A stretch of 64,000 nt of DNA from an uncultured Prevotella sp. (GCA_900314935.1 OMXE01000006.1:60323-124322); one strand, 5' to 3'; shown: positions 46,981 to 56,709, counted from the first letter of the stretch. A program made the numbers and translations. The notes: generated by a model not told the origin, from the sequence alone.

Positions 46981-49900
46981 ATGCAGAAGAGATTGCTTTT
47001 ATTCATTGCGTTGCTGCTGACATGTTCGTTGGCTGTAATGGCGCAGGTAACCACGTCGAGTATGAGTGGTAAAGTAGTGATGCAGGGCTCTGATGAGGAA
47101 GTCATCGGTGCTACGGTGCAGGCTGTTCATGAACCTTCTGGAACGCGTTACCAAGCTGTAACGAATGTCGAAGGTCGTTTTAACATCCAGGGTATGCGTA
47201 CTGGTGGTCCTTATGTGGTTACCGTTAGTTATATCGGTTTCCAGACAAAGACCTACAAGGGAATCAACCTTCAGTTGGGTGAAACCTACAACCTTTCTGT
47301 GGTGATCTCCGAGGATGCCAATGAGCTGGCCGAAGTGGTGGTTACAGGAAGGGCTTCGAAGTTCGCTGGTGAGAAGACCGGTGCTTCGATGAACATCAAC
47401 AACGACCAGATGATGTCTATGCCGAGCATCGGCAGAAGTCTGACCGATGTGGCTAAGCTTTCTCCTTATTCTGGTGGCGGAACCAATCTGGCTGGTGCCG
47501 ACCCCCGTTCCACGAACTTCACCGTTGACGGTGCCAACTTCAACAACAGCTTCGGTCTTACCTCTAATCTTCCTGGTGGCGGTACACCTATTTCCATCGA
47601 CGCCATTGAGGAGATGCAGGTGGTGATCGCACCGTTCGATGTTCGTCAGACCAACTTCATCGGTGGTGGTATCAATGCCATTACCAAGTCGGGTACGAAC
47701 GAGTTCAAGGGTTCTGCCTATGGCTACTATCGTAACGAGGATATGCGTGGTAACAAGATCAGGGGCATTGACTTAGGAGCAAGGGCCACCGACGAGGTTA
47801 AGACCTACGGCTTCACCTTTGGCGGTCCGATCATCAAAAACAAACTCTTCTTCTTCGTCAACTACGAGAAAGAGCTCACCGCCAAGCAAGTGGTACAGTA
47901 TCGTGCCCGCGAGGATAACGAAACACCAGGTGCTTATATCTCGAGAACCAAGGCTTCCGATATGCAACTCGTATCAGATTATCTGAAGAACAAGTTCGGC
48001 TATAATACGGGATCATGGACCGACTATCCCGCTTCCGACTCAAACGAGAAGTTCATGGTGCGTCTCGACTGGAACATTACCGATGCTCACCATCTGGCCT
48101 TGCGTTATAACAAGACGAAGGTGGTTGACTGGCGTACATGTAATGCCAGCTCACACGATGTGGTGGCTAAAGCAACCAAGTTCAACGACGCACGTATTGG
48201 TCCTAAGTCGATGGCGTTCGCCAACAGTCTTTACTACTTCCACAACGATGTGGAATCGTTCTCTGCCGATCTGAACAGCCGTTTCGGTCAGAAGGCCTCT
48301 AACCAGCTGCTGGTTACCTATTCAGATCTTAACGACATGCGCGACACGAACTCTGATAACTTCCCGTTCATTGATATCTTGTACGGTAAGGACTCTTCTG
48401 GTAAGCAGGTTTACGAGCCGTATATCAGTGCTGGTTACGAGTTGTTCAGCTATAACAATGTGGTGGATACGAAGACCACTAACCTGACTGATAACTTCAC
48501 TTATTATGCAGGTGCCCATAAGCTTACGGCAGGTTTCCGTTTCGAGCATGTAGCCGCTAAGAACAACTATATGCGTAACGGTACGGGTTACTACCGCTTC
48601 AATAGCTTAGACGAGTTCCTGAACGGTGCTGCTCCTAATGCCATTGCCTTTACCTATGGCTTCAACGACGATCCGAGTCCTTCGAGCATGGTGCGCTACA
48701 ATCAGCTGGGTATCTACCTGCAGGACGAGTGGGATATCCTGAAGAACCTGAAACTTACCTATGGTGTGCGTGCTGAGAACATCTCATTCAACGAGGATGA
48801 TATCGAGAGGAATACCGCTATCTACGACCTCGACTTCAATGGTGTTCGCATCGATACCGGTAAGTGGCCCGACACGTTCTGGCAGTTCTCACCCCGCGTG
48901 GGCTTCACTTGGGATGTATTTGGTGACAAGAGTCTGAAGATCCGCGGCGGATCTGGTCTGTTCCAAGGTCATTTCCCGTTGGTATATTTCACCAATATGC
49001 CTGGTAATGCTAACGTGTTCCAGCTGAACTACGTAGCAGGTTATAGCGATGGCAATAAGGCTTATGCCGATGGTCTGGGACGTGATCCTGTGTATGTGGA
49101 GAATAAGATTCAAGGACTGGCTGGTCGTTTGCTGGGTATGGAGGAGTTACGTGAGTACTTCGAGGTGCCCAAGACCAATGAGCGCCATGTGGCTGATCAG
49201 AATATTACGGGTGTGTCATCCGACTTCAAGATGCCGATGGTATGGAAGTCGAGCATTGCCGTAGATTATCAGCTGCCCGTATCTTTCCCCTTTACGGTAA
49301 CGGGTGAGTTCATCTACAACCAGATGATCAATGCCGTGTATATGGATAATATCAACGTCAAGGATGATCATCCTGAGAATATGGCGCATTTCAATGGTGC
49401 TGACGACCGTGTGAAGTTTAGCAACAGCGATCTCTATTATACGGGAAAATATGCCGTCATGCTGAAGAATATCCATAAGGGTTATGGCTATACAGCCAGC
49501 ATCCAGATGAACGCTGAACCCATCAAGAACCTGAAACTGATGGCTGCCTACACCAAGACCGAGAGCAAAGAGGTGTCGGGTCTGCCGGGACAGAATGCTG
49601 TCTCTACTTGGACCAGTACAATCACCGTGGACGGACCTAACAGTACCCGTATGCACCGTTCCAACTATGTGACACCCGATCAGGTGATTGCCTCGCTCGA
49701 CTATTTCATCCCCTATAGGGTGTTCGGTACGGACTGGGGCACACGCATCAACGTGTTCTACAAGGCTTATTCCGCAAGTAATGGTAGCTACCTTTACACC
49801 TCCGATTTCAATGGTGATGGTGTGAACAACGACCTGATCTATATCCCCGCTAACGATGGCGAGATCCAGTTCAAGACTGAAGCCGACCGCATCGCCTTCT

Positions 49901-50292
49901 GGCGCTTCGTAGAACAGGATGACTACCTGAACAGTCATCGTGGAGAGTATGCAGAGGCTTATGCCGCCCGTGCTCCCTGGCTGCATCGCTTCGATATCCG
50001 TATCGCTCAGGACTTCCAGGTGAAGGTGGGTGCTACGAAGCACAAGCTGCAGCTCACTGCCGACATCATCAACTTCGGTAACATGCTCAACTCCAAGTGG
50101 GGCATTCCCAAGAACGCTCAGGTTTCCAACTACGGCAAGATCCTGAAGTACGAAGGTGTGGATGATTCCAATAAACCGGTCTTCTCGATGTACAAGGTGA
50201 ACGGCGAGTATCCTACTAAGACGTACGACACGAACATGAGCTACTCCAACTGCTGGAAGCTTCAGCTGGGTATTAAGTATTTCTTTAACTAA
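46981..50292 (+). CDS. Oar-like TonB-dependent receptor 2
   Basis: 1103 residues. Same layout as receptor 1: signal peptide ending AVMAQ, carboxypeptidase-regulatory-like domain (EEVIGATVQAVHEPSGTRYQ), plug with FTVDGANFNNSFGLTSNLPGGG and PFDVRQTNFIGGGINAITKSGTN, and a barrel ending WKLQLGIKYFFN. N-terminal 120 residues and the plug are closest to its neighbour; barrel loops diverge, as expected for different ligands. It has its own promoter, and a cupin gene follows after 13 bp. Confidence 0.9.
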   Translation: MQKRLLLFIALLLTCSLAVMAQVTTSSMSGKVVMQGSDEEVIGATVQAVHEPSGTRYQAVTNVEGRFNIQGMRTGGPYVVTVSYIGFQTKTYKGINLQLGETYNLSVVISEDANELAEVVVTGRASKFAGEKTGASMNINNDQMMSMPSIGRSLTDVAKLSPYSGGGTNLAGADPRSTNFTVDGANFNNSFGLTSNLPGGGTPISIDAIEEMQVVIAPFDVRQTNFIGGGINAITKSGTNEFKGSAYGYYRNEDMRGNKIRGIDLGARATDEVKTYGFTFGGPIIKNKLFFFVNYEKELTAKQVVQYRAREDNETPGAYISRTKASDMQLVSDYLKNKFGYNTGSWTDYPASDSNEKFMVRLDWNITDAHHLALRYNKTKVVDWRTCNASSHDVVAKATKFNDARIGPKSMAFANSLYYFHNDVESFSADLNSRFGQKASNQLLVTYSDLNDMRDTNSDNFPFIDILYGKDSSGKQVYEPYISAGYELFSYNNVVDTKTTNLTDNFTYYAGAHKLTAGFRFEHVAAKNNYMRNGTGYYRFNSLDEFLNGAAPNAIAFTYGFNDDPSPSSMVRYNQLGIYLQDEWDILKNLKLTYGVRAENISFNEDDIERNTAIYDLDFNGVRIDTGKWPDTFWQFSPRVGFTWDVFGDKSLKIRGGSGLFQGHFPLVYFTNMPGNANVFQLNYVAGYSDGNKAYADGLGRDPVYVENKIQGLAGRLLGMEELREYFEVPKTNERHVADQNITGVSSDFKMPMVWKSSIAVDYQLPVSFPFTVTGEFIYNQMINAVYMDNINVKDDHPENMAHFNGADDRVKFSNSDLYYTGKYAVMLKNIHKGYGYTASIQMNAEPIKNLKLMAAYTKTESKEVSGLPGQNAVSTWTSTITVDGPNSTRMHRSNYVTPDQVIASLDYFIPYRVFGTDWGTRINVFYKAYSASNGSYLYTSDFNGDGVNNDLIYIPANDGEIQFKTEADRIAFWRFVEQDDYLNSHRGEYAEAYAARAPWLHRFDIRIAQDFQVKVGATKHKLQLTADIINFGNMLNSKWGIPKNAQVSNYGKILKYEGVDDSNKPVFSMYKVNGEYPTKTYDTNMSYSNCWKLQLGIKYFFN

Positions 50293-50305
50293 ATACTGCG
50301 GTAGT

Positions 50306-50650
50306 ATGATTATCGACTTTAAGAAACTGGAAGAGAATATCGTTCCTCACTTCAAGGGAGGTGAGGGACGATATATCATGAAGCACTATACCGATGAGCA
50401 TGTGAAGATCATGTATGGAAGATTGGAACCTGGCAGCTCCATCGGTCTGCACCGTCATGAACTGAACTCCGAGGTGATGTACATCCTTTCAGGAGTGGCC
50501 ACCTACGTCTATGAAGGCGTAGAAGAGGTGGTGCTGCCTGGTCAGGTGCACTACAATCCTATGGGGAAAGAGCACACGCTGATGAACAAGGGAACCGAAG
50601 ATCTGACGTTCTTTGCAGTGGTACCCGAGCATACCTCAGGTAATAAATAA
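50306..50650 (+). CDS. Cupin-domain protein
   Basis: 114 residues, a single cupin barrel. The metal-binding first motif is GSSIGLHRHELNSEVMYILSG near residue 49, and the second is PGQVHYNPMGKEHTLMNKG near 82. Single-domain cupins may be isomerases, dioxygenases or small-ligand sensors; nothing here decides it. The 13-bp gap after TonB receptor 2 suggests cotranscription. Confidence 0.88.
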   Translation: MIIDFKKLEENIVPHFKGGEGRYIMKHYTDEHVKIMYGRLEPGSSIGLHRHELNSEVMYILSGVATYVYEGVEEVVLPGQVHYNPMGKEHTLMNKGTEDLTFFAVVPEHTSGNK

Positions 50651-50656
50651 TCTTAA

Positions 50657-50725
50657 AATCTGTAGTTCGGATTAAACGAAAAGTTCATACAAAAGTCAAA
50701 TGATTAAACTTCGGTTTTACAGATT
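50657..50725. repeat. Inverted repeat before the DUF4890 gene
   Basis: AATCTGTA (50657) and TACAGATT (50718) are exact complements, with weaker pairing inside (GTTCGG near TTCGGT). Transcribed, it gives a hairpin of about 70 nt ending 24 bp before the DUF4890 start. Terminator or leader element; no TAnnTTTG is visible. Confidence 0.5.
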
Positions 50726-50749
50726 ATTATTAACTAAAAATTATATTTT

Positions 50750-51220
50750 ATGAAGAGAGTATTATTTATGCTGGCTGGTGTTCTGATGTTCACTGCAGTT
50801 TCAGCGCAAGAGAATGGACAGAGAAGAGAACGTCGTCAACGTGTTGACCGTACAGAACAGATGGTAAAAGACTTCAAACTGGATGCCGAGCAGGCTGAAA
50901 AGGTGAAGGCACTGAACGAGAAGTACAACGATTTGTTTGGCATGCGCGGCTTTGGTCGTGGTCAAGGCGGTCAGGGTGGTCAGATGCAGATGCCCAGTCG
51001 TGAGGAGATGGAGAAGATGATGAAAGAGCGTCAGGAGAAGATGGAAGTTTACAACACTGAGCTGAAGGAGATCCTGACAGCCGAGCAGTTCGAGGCTTAC
51101 CAGAAGCAGCAGGAAGAAAGACGTAGAAATCGTCCGCAGTTTGGTGGCGGCGCTCCTGGTGGTGGCTTCCCCGGTGGTGGCGGCTTCCCCGGTGGCGGAG
51201 CTCCTGGCGGTGGCTTCTAA
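50750..51220 (+). CDS. DUF4890 / Spy-like periplasmic protein
   Basis: 156 residues with signal peptide (VLFMLAGVLMFTAVSAQ). A helical middle part resembles Spy/CpxP-like proteins: VDRTEQMVKDFKLDAEQAEKVKALNEKY and ELKEILTAEQFEAYQKQQ (LTxxQ-like). The last 30 residues are a Gly/Pro/Phe-rich tail with GGGFPGGG units, and a Gly/Gln-rich stretch (GRGQGGQGGQMQM) lies in the centre. Probably an envelope-stress or chaperone-type protein; its exact role is unknown. Confidence 0.75.
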   Translation: MKRVLFMLAGVLMFTAVSAQENGQRRERRQRVDRTEQMVKDFKLDAEQAEKVKALNEKYNDLFGMRGFGRGQGGQGGQMQMPSREEMEKMMKERQEKMEVYNTELKEILTAEQFEAYQKQQEERRRNRPQFGGGAPGGGFPGGGGFPGGGAPGGGF

Positions 51221-51244
51221 TCGTAATAGGTAAAGATTGTATGA

Positions 51245-51282
51245 CAAAGGGATGGGCGAAAACCCATCCCTTTGTTGTTATT
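51245..51282 (+). terminator. Terminator between DUF4890 and clpC
   Basis: CAAAGGGATGGG, six-base loop, CCCATCCCTTTG, followed by TTGTTATT. It lies between two converging genes and may serve both directions. Confidence 0.88.
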
Positions 51283-51294
51283 ATTGGGAGTTAA

Positions 51295-53835
51295 CTACGA
51301 TGCAAAGACAAGTTCCTCCTTCTCCGGGTTCTTACTGATATGAATGGTGCTGCCTTCTTGCAGGTCACCACCCAACAGCTTTTCGCACACCCCGTCTTCG
51401 ATATAGTTCTGTATGGCTCGCTTCAGCGGTCGTGCACCAAACTGAACATCATAGCCCTTCGTGGCCACGAACTCCTTCGCCTCGTCGGTAATGTCGAGAT
51501 GATAACCTAAGTCCTCTACACGTTTATAAAGGTCCTTCAGTTCCACTTCGATAATGCGCTTGATAGCATTCAAATCAAGTTGGTCGAAGGTAATGATCTC
51601 ATCCAGTCGGTTCAGGAATTCAGGTGAGAACTGCTTACTCAGACTCTTCTGGATAATGCCACGGGCATACGCCTTGTCCTGTTCGTTAAGTGCCAGACTG
51701 GAACCACTGGCATTGAAGCCAACGCCACGACCGAAATCCTTCAACTGACGCGTTCCGCTATTCGATGTCATGATGATTACCGTATTGCGGAAATCAATCA
51801 ACCTTCCGTTACCATCGGTCAACCGTCCTTCGTCCAGCACTTGCAGCAACATGTTGAACACGTTCCCATGCGCCTTCTCAATCTCGTCGAGCAAGACGAT
51901 GGAGTAGGGATGACGGCGCACACGCTCCGTGAGCTGACCGCCTTCCTCATAGCCAACATAACCCGGAGGGGCACCGATGAGGCGGGAGGTGTTGAAACTC
52001 TCCGAATACTCACTCATATCGATGCGGATCAGAGCCTCGGCACTGCCGAACATCTGCTCAGCCAACTTCTTCGCTAAGTAGGTTTTACCCACACCCGTAG
52101 GCCCTAAGAACATAAACGCGCCGATGGGATGATTAGGCTCTTTCAAGCCAACGCGGTTGCGCTGGATGGCCTTTACCATCTTCTCGATAGCCGCATCCTG
52201 TGCAATCACAGACGCTTTCAGCTCCTGCTCCAGGTTCTTCAGACGAATTCCCTCCGACTGTTCCATGCGCTGTACGGGAACACCTGTCATCATCGAAACC
52301 ACCTCGGCCACCTCTTTCTCTGTAATCACCTTGCGCTCTTCGTCCTCTCCGTGTGTCCATTTCTCCTGCAGCACCAGCAAATTCTGCTCAAGTTGCAGTT
52401 GCTTGTCGCGATAGCCCGCAGCCAGTTCAAAGTCCTGACTACGCACGGCCAGTTGTTTCTTCTCCTTTGTCTCAGCAATCTGCTTTTCCATTTCCGTAAT
52501 CTCCGGTGGTACGGCAGCATGCTGCAGGTGCGTCCTTGAGCCCACCTCGTCGAGCGCATCGATAGCCTTATCAGGGAAGAAACGGTCGGTAATATACCTG
52601 TCTGTCAGTTTGACACATGCCAAAATGGCATCGTCGGTATAGCTCACATGGTGATGTTGTTCGTATCTCTCCTTGATGTTATGCAGGATATGAATCGTTT
52701 CCTCAACGGTTGTTGGCTCCACGATAATCTTCTGGAAACGGCGCTCCAAGGCCCCGTCCTTCTCAATGGAGTTACGGTATTCATCGAGTGTGGTGGCACC
52801 GATGCACTGTATTGTTCCGCGTGCCAGGGCAGGCTTCAGGATATTGGCTGCATCCATACTTCCAGGAGTTGATCCTGCTCCAATCAGCGTGTGTATCTCA
52901 TCGATGAAAACGATGATATCGGGATTGGCCTCAATCTCTTTGATCAAGGCGCGGATGCGCTCCTCAAACTGTCCGCGGTATTTTGTACCAGCCACCACAG
53001 CCGTCATGTCCAGGTTCACCACCCGTTTGTTGAACAGCATAGGTGAGGTGTGGCGCTGGGCAATCATCTGTGCCAGTCCTTCAACAATGGCACTCTTGCC
53101 TACACCGGGCTCACCAATCAGAATCGGGTTGTTCTTCTTACGGCGACCTAAGATCTCAATGACGCGTTGGAGTTCACGCTCACGACCCACTACGGGATCG
53201 AGCTTGCCCTCTACTGCCGCCTTCGTCAGATCCGTACTGAAGTTATCCAGTACTGGTGTCTTACCATCACCCTTACGGGTCTTCGTGGTGGTCTTGTTCG
53301 ACTGATGGTTATCATTACTCTTTCCGCCATCAACGGGAGCATCGTCTTCCTCATCTTCTTCCGGCAGACCGATTCCGTTCATGGGGTGTATAGGCTCCTT
53401 CTTCTGGGAGAAGAAAGCCAGGGCATCATCATAGTCCATATTATTAAATTCTAATACTACTTTAGCGCCGTTGTCCACCTGGTCGTGCAGAATGGCCAAC
53501 AGCAAATGGGGTACATCAACGGTTGTCAGGGCTTGGATGCGCGCCTCAAGCACAGCAAGCTTCAGCACATTACTTGCTTTCTCATTGAGAATCAGTTCCT
53601 GGGTGTTGATAGGGTAGGTGTATTCCTCCTCGCGCACCTTCTGTTCCAGTTCCATCTTCATCGACTGCAGATTGATGTCGCGTGTCATGAAATACTCCCT
53701 CACCAGACCCTGCTTGTCGCGCAGAATACCCAACAAGAGATGTTCGGGTCCTACAGATCTGCTGGCCAGACGCACAGCCTCCTCACGACTGAACGCAAGG
53801 ATCTGAGAAACCTTTGGTGAAAACTGACTGGTCAT
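51295..53835 (-). CDS. clpC: ATP-dependent Clp protease ATP-binding subunit ClpC
   Basis: 846 residues. An N-terminal double Clp repeat (residues 1-145, [24 protein letters not shown]) is followed by the first AAA module with [17 protein letters not shown] near 240. A coiled middle region near 410-480 with a UVR-like stretch ([25 protein letters not shown]) precedes the second AAA module, with [22 protein letters not shown] near 575 and the C-terminal small domain with [14 protein letters not shown]. It unfolds proteins for the ClpP protease. Monocistronic, with its own promoter, diverging from the XRE-cupin gene. Confidence 0.96.
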   Translation of the reverse strand: MTSQFSPKVSQILAFSREEAVRLASRSVGPEHLLLGILRDKQGLVREYFMTRDINLQSMKMELEQKVREEEYTYPINTQELILNEKASNVLKLAVLEARIQALTTVDVPHLLLAILHDQVDNGAKVVLEFNNMDYDDALAFFSQKKEPIHPMNGIGLPEEDEEDDAPVDGGKSNDNHQSNKTTTKTRKGDGKTPVLDNFSTDLTKAAVEGKLDPVVGRERELQRVIEILGRRKKNNPILIGEPGVGKSAIVEGLAQMIAQRHTSPMLFNKRVVNLDMTAVVAGTKYRGQFEERIRALIKEIEANPDIIVFIDEIHTLIGAGSTPGSMDAANILKPALARGTIQCIGATTLDEYRNSIEKDGALERRFQKIIVEPTTVEETIHILHNIKERYEQHHHVSYTDDAILACVKLTDRYITDRFFPDKAIDALDEVGSRTHLQHAAVPPEITEMEKQIAETKEKKQLAVRSQDFELAAGYRDKQLQLEQNLLVLQEKWTHGEDEERKVITEKEVAEVVSMMTGVPVQRMEQSEGIRLKNLEQELKASVIAQDAAIEKMVKAIQRNRVGLKEPNHPIGAFMFLGPTGVGKTYLAKKLAEQMFGSAEALIRIDMSEYSESFNTSRLIGAPPGYVGYEEGGQLTERVRRHPYSIVLLDEIEKAHGNVFNMLLQVLDEGRLTDGNGRLIDFRNTVIIMTSNSGTRQLKDFGRGVGFNASGSSLALNEQDKAYARGIIQKSLSKQFSPEFLNRLDEIITFDQLDLNAIKRIIEVELKDLYKRVEDLGYHLDITDEAKEFVATKGYDVQFGARPLKRAIQNYIEDGVCEKLLGGDLQEGSTIHISKNPEKEELVFAS

Positions 53836-53874
53836 GATCGTATTTCCTTATTAATTATATATGATATTCTGTTG

Positions 53875-53882
53875 CAAAATTA
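53875..53882 (-). promoter_or_regulatory. -7 element of clpC
   Basis: TAATTTTG on the minus strand, 39 bp before the start codon. Confidence 0.65.
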
Positions 53883-53947
53883 ATGTTTTTATTCAAATGT
53901 ACAAAAATTATGCCAGAAAAACATCAAACACAAATAATAAAATTTGT

Positions 53948-53979
53948 TTGGCTGATTCAATAAAAATTGGTACCTTTGC
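53948..53979 (+). promoter_or_regulatory. Promoter of the XRE-cupin gene
   Basis: TTTG at 53948-53951, 20-bp spacer, TACCTTTG at 53972-53979; ATG at 54030. Confidence 0.8.
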
Positions 53980-54029
53980 AGCCGATTTAATTAAATATTG
54001 TAAGTAAAAGGCTATATTTTATATCGATT

Positions 54030-54614
54030 ATGTCAGATAGTCAGTCAATCGTAGGACACAAGATCAAAGGGATCAGAGAGTCTAAGAACCTCACCATTGA
54101 GGAGATATCAGAACGTAGTGGCTTGTCGGCCGAGCAGATTTTGTCTATTGAGAATGACGAGAACCTGCCATCGTTAGGTCCGCTGATCAAGATTGCCCGT
54201 GCATTAGGTGTTCGTTTAGGAACCTTCATGGACGATAATGATGCATTAGGTCCGGTGGTATGTCGTGCTGCCGATCGGGAGCGAAACAGTAGCATCAGTT
54301 TCTCCAACGATGCCACCGATGCCCGTAAACATATGGAGTATCATCCTTTGGCACAGCAGAAGGCAGGTCGTCACATGGAACCGTTCGTCATTGACATCAA
54401 TCCCGAGGACACCCCTAACTTCCAACTCTCTGAACACGAAGGTGAGGAGTTTATCTATGTGATGAACGGTGAGGTGGAGATTGTGTACGGAAAGGATACC
54501 TACACCCTGAAAGAGGGTGACAGCATCTTCTATGACTCCATCGTGAAGCATCATGTGCATGGTGCACCAGGCAAGAGCGCGAAGATTCTCGCCGTTGTAT
54601 ATATACCCTTTTAA
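54030..54614 (+). CDS. XRE-type regulator with cupin domain
   Basis: 194 residues. The N-terminal helix-turn-helix spans residues 1-65 (IKGIRESKNLTIEEISERSGLSAEQI). The C-terminal cupin begins near 110 (HMEPFVIDINPEDTPNFQLSEHEGEEFIYVMNGEVEIVYG). Such fusions are ligand-sensing transcription factors. It lies upstream of the acyl-CoA ligase in the same direction with about 100 bp between, a pairing which suggests control of that gene by a fatty acid or its CoA ester. Confidence 0.9.
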   Translation: MSDSQSIVGHKIKGIRESKNLTIEEISERSGLSAEQILSIENDENLPSLGPLIKIARALGVRLGTFMDDNDALGPVVCRAADRERNSSISFSNDATDARKHMEYHPLAQQKAGRHMEPFVIDINPEDTPNFQLSEHEGEEFIYVMNGEVEIVYGKDTYTLKEGDSIFYDSIVKHHVHGAPGKSAKILAVVYIPF

Positions 54615-54620
54615 TGAGAC

Positions 54621-54650
54621 CCACCCCCAGCCCCTCCCTGAATGGAGGGG
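54621..54650. repeat. GC-rich palindromic repeat, copy 1
   Basis: C-rich CCACCCCCAGCCCCTCCCTG followed by AATGGAGGGG. An inverted copy lies at 54752. Confidence 0.8.
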
Positions 54651-54711
54651 AATAAATAGATACTGAGGTGACGATCTCTAAAACAGCTTCGCCAGATTGA
54701 TACTTATTTTA

Positions 54712-56502
54712 ATGGAAAAGATAAATAATAACAAAACTTCAGAGGTAACTACTCCCATCCCTCACAGGGAGGGGCGGGGGGAGAGTCGCCTTGACATGGC
54801 TGGCAGACCACTGCCAGATAGAACATACCCCGCAGAGACTGGTTCTGCTGGTTATACGCTTCATGAGAAGACCTTGGGACAGTGGCTCGAGTATTGGGCT
54901 GAAACCACACCCGACAAGGAATACATCGTGTATTCCGACCGTGACCTCCGCTTTACCTGGAGTAAGTTCAACGAGCGTGTGGACAATCTGGCTAAGGGTC
55001 TTATCGCCATTGGTGTAAAGCGTGGTTCCAACGTGGGTATCTGGGCCACTAATGTGCCCGACTGGCTCACGTTCCTTTACGCCACTGCCAAGATCGGTGC
55101 CGTGTTGGTAACGGTGAACACCAACTACAAGCAGAACGAGCTTGAATATTTGTGTAAGGACTCCGATATGCATACCCTGTGTATCACTGATGGTACATGG
55201 GACTGTAACTATGTGGACATGACCTACACGATGCTGCCGGAACTGAAGACCTGCGAACGCGGTCATCTGAACAGCGAACGCTTCCCATATCTGAAGAACG
55301 TTGTATATATAGGTATGGAGAAGTACCGCGGTATGTTCAACACAGCCGAACTCTTGCTGCTTGGTCAGAATATCGAAGATGAGACGCTGCTCGAGATGAA
55401 GAGCAAGGTGACCTGTCATGATGTGTGTAACATGCAGTACACCAGTGGAACGACAGGCTTCCCCAAGGGTGTGATGCTGACGCACTATGGTATTGCCAAC
55501 GACGGCTACTTTACGGGCGAGAACATGGGCTTTACACAAGATGACAAGCTCTGTGTCTGCGTACCGTTGTTCCACTGCTTCGGCGTTGTGCTGGCCACCA
55601 TGAACTGTCTGACACATGGCTGTACAGAGGTGATGGTGGAGAAGTTCGATCCTTTGGTGGTATTGGCCTCTATCCATAAAGAAAGGTGTACGGCGGTGTA
55701 TGGTGTACCCACGATGTTCATTGCCGAGTTGAACCACCCGATGTTCGACATGTTCGACCTGACCTGTCTGCGTACGGGTATCATGGCCGGATCGCTCTGT
55801 CCTGTGGAACTGATGAGACAGGTGAGCGAGAAGATGTATATGACCATCACATCGGTCTATGGACTCACAGAGAGTTCGCCGGGTATGACTCAGACCTGTC
55901 TGAACGATACCTTCGAGCAGCGCTGCACCACCGTTGGTCGCGACTTCCCCTTCGTGGAGGTGAAGGTGCTGGATCCCGAAACAGGAAAGGAATGTCCTGT
56001 GGGTGTTCAGGGCGAGATGTGCTGCAAGGGCTTCAACGTAATGAAGGGATACTATAAGAACCCCGAGGCTACGGCAGAGGTAATCGATGAGAACGGGTTC
56101 CTGCACTCAGGCGACTTAGGTATCAAGGACGAGCAGGGCTTCTATAAGATTACGGGACGTATCAAGGATATGATCATCCGTGGTGGTGAGAACATCTATC
56201 CGCGCGAGATCGAGGAATTCCTCTACCATATGCCTGGCATCCGTGATGTGCAGGTGGCTGCCGTTCCTTCGAAGAAATATGGTGAGGCCGTTGGAGCCTT
56301 CATTATTCTGGAAGAAGGTGTGAAGATGGAGCCCGAGGACGTACAGGAGTTCTGTCGTGGAAAGATTGCCCGTTATAAGATTCCCAAGTATGTATTCTTT
56401 ATCGACCAATTCCCGCTGACAGGCTCCGGTAAGATCCAGAAGTTCAAGCTCAAGGAGATGAGTCTGCAGCTCTGTGAGAAACTGGGAATTGAAGTAATCT
56501 GA
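54712..56502 (+). CDS. AMP-binding long-chain acyl-CoA ligase
   Basis: 596 residues from the ATG at 54712 (the frame is open back to a TTG at 54697, and an ATG at 54796 is another option). ANL family motifs: [20 protein letters not shown] near residue 240, [13 protein letters not shown] near 385, [35 protein letters not shown] near 470, and the catalytic lysine in [13 protein letters not shown] near the end. It activates fatty acids to acyl-CoA with ATP. Residues 10-40 are not family-like: they include [10 protein letters not shown], translated from a GC-rich repeat. The core begins at about [17 protein letters not shown]. Confidence 0.88.
   Translation: MEKINNNKTSEVTTPIPHREGRGESRLDMAGRPLPDRTYPAETGSAGYTLHEKTLGQWLEYWAETTPDKEYIVYSDRDLRFTWSKFNERVDNLAKGLIAIGVKRGSNVGIWATNVPDWLTFLYATAKIGAVLVTVNTNYKQNELEYLCKDSDMHTLCITDGTWDCNYVDMTYTMLPELKTCERGHLNSERFPYLKNVVYIGMEKYRGMFNTAELLLLGQNIEDETLLEMKSKVTCHDVCNMQYTSGTTGFPKGVMLTHYGIANDGYFTGENMGFTQDDKLCVCVPLFHCFGVVLATMNCLTHGCTEVMVEKFDPLVVLASIHKERCTAVYGVPTMFIAELNHPMFDMFDLTCLRTGIMAGSLCPVELMRQVSEKMYMTITSVYGLTESSPGMTQTCLNDTFEQRCTTVGRDFPFVEVKVLDPETGKECPVGVQGEMCCKGFNVMKGYYKNPEATAEVIDENGFLHSGDLGIKDEQGFYKITGRIKDMIIRGGENIYPREIEEFLYHMPGIRDVQVAAVPSKKYGEAVGAFIILEEGVKMEPEDVQEFCRGKIARYKIPKYVFFIDQFPLTGSGKIQKFKLKEMSLQLCEKLGIEVI
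54752..54783. repeat. GC-rich palindromic repeat, copy 2, inside the ligase gene
   Basis: CTCCCATCCCTCACAGGGAG followed by GGGCGGGGGGAG, the reverse complement type of the copy at 54621. It is in frame in the N-terminal part of the acyl-CoA ligase. Confidence 0.8.
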
Positions 56503-56534
56503 TTCCATTCAATTAAAATATCAAAAAATACGTG

Positions 56535-56583
56535 TTTTTTGTGACAGCATATTTGTGTATGTCACAAAAAATGCGTACTTTTG
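56535..56583 (+). promoter_or_regulatory. gyrA promoter with inverted-repeat operator
   Basis: A perfect 12-bp inverted repeat, TTTTTTGTGACA (56535-56546) and TGTCACAAAAAA (56560-56571), encloses a TTTG -33 box (56552-56555). The spacer is 20 bp and the -7 is TACTTTTG (56576-56583). The position around the -33 box suggests a repressor or supercoiling-sensitive site. It lacks a T-tract, so it is unlikely to be a terminator. Confidence 0.7.
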
Positions 56584-56587
56584 CTTT

Positions 56588-56654
56588 GTTTTAGAGGTCA
56601 AAAGCCGTTAGAGGGGCTTTAAATGGCCTTAAACGGCATTTTTAATCTTTTTAA
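56588..56654. repeat. 11-bp phased G/C clusters in the gyrA leader
   Basis: TTTTAGAGGTC, AAAAGCCGTTA, GAGGGGCTTTA, AATGGCCTTAA, ACGGCATTTTT, AATCTTTTTAA: G/C clusters recur every 9-12 bp. GCCGTT (56603) and AACGGC (56632) can also form a hairpin with GGGGC/GGCC inside. It lies wholly in the 5' leader of gyrA (about 120 nt). Confidence 0.6.
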
Positions 56655-56709
56655 GATTGATCAATGACAGGTTGAACCGATAAGAACAAAGAAAAGACTA
56701 TAAAAAGAA

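Noticed and set aside
43591-50292. SusC/SusD polysaccharide utilisation locus
   Set aside because: No SusD-like gene or glycosidase is near, and the receptors are of the Oar type.
54621-54783. Insertion sequence remnant
   Set aside because: Only short GC-rich palindromic repeats are present; no transposase fragment or target duplication is visible.
54739-56106. 455-residue open frame on the minus strand
   Set aside because: It lies entirely antisense to the acyl-CoA ligase, whose motifs are clear; its His/Gln-rich translation is typical of a shadow frame.
56535-56571. Terminator of the acyl-CoA ligase or CRP site
   Set aside because: No T-tract follows the stem, and the TGTGA/TCACA halves are 17 bp apart instead of 6; its position around the -33 box favours an operator.
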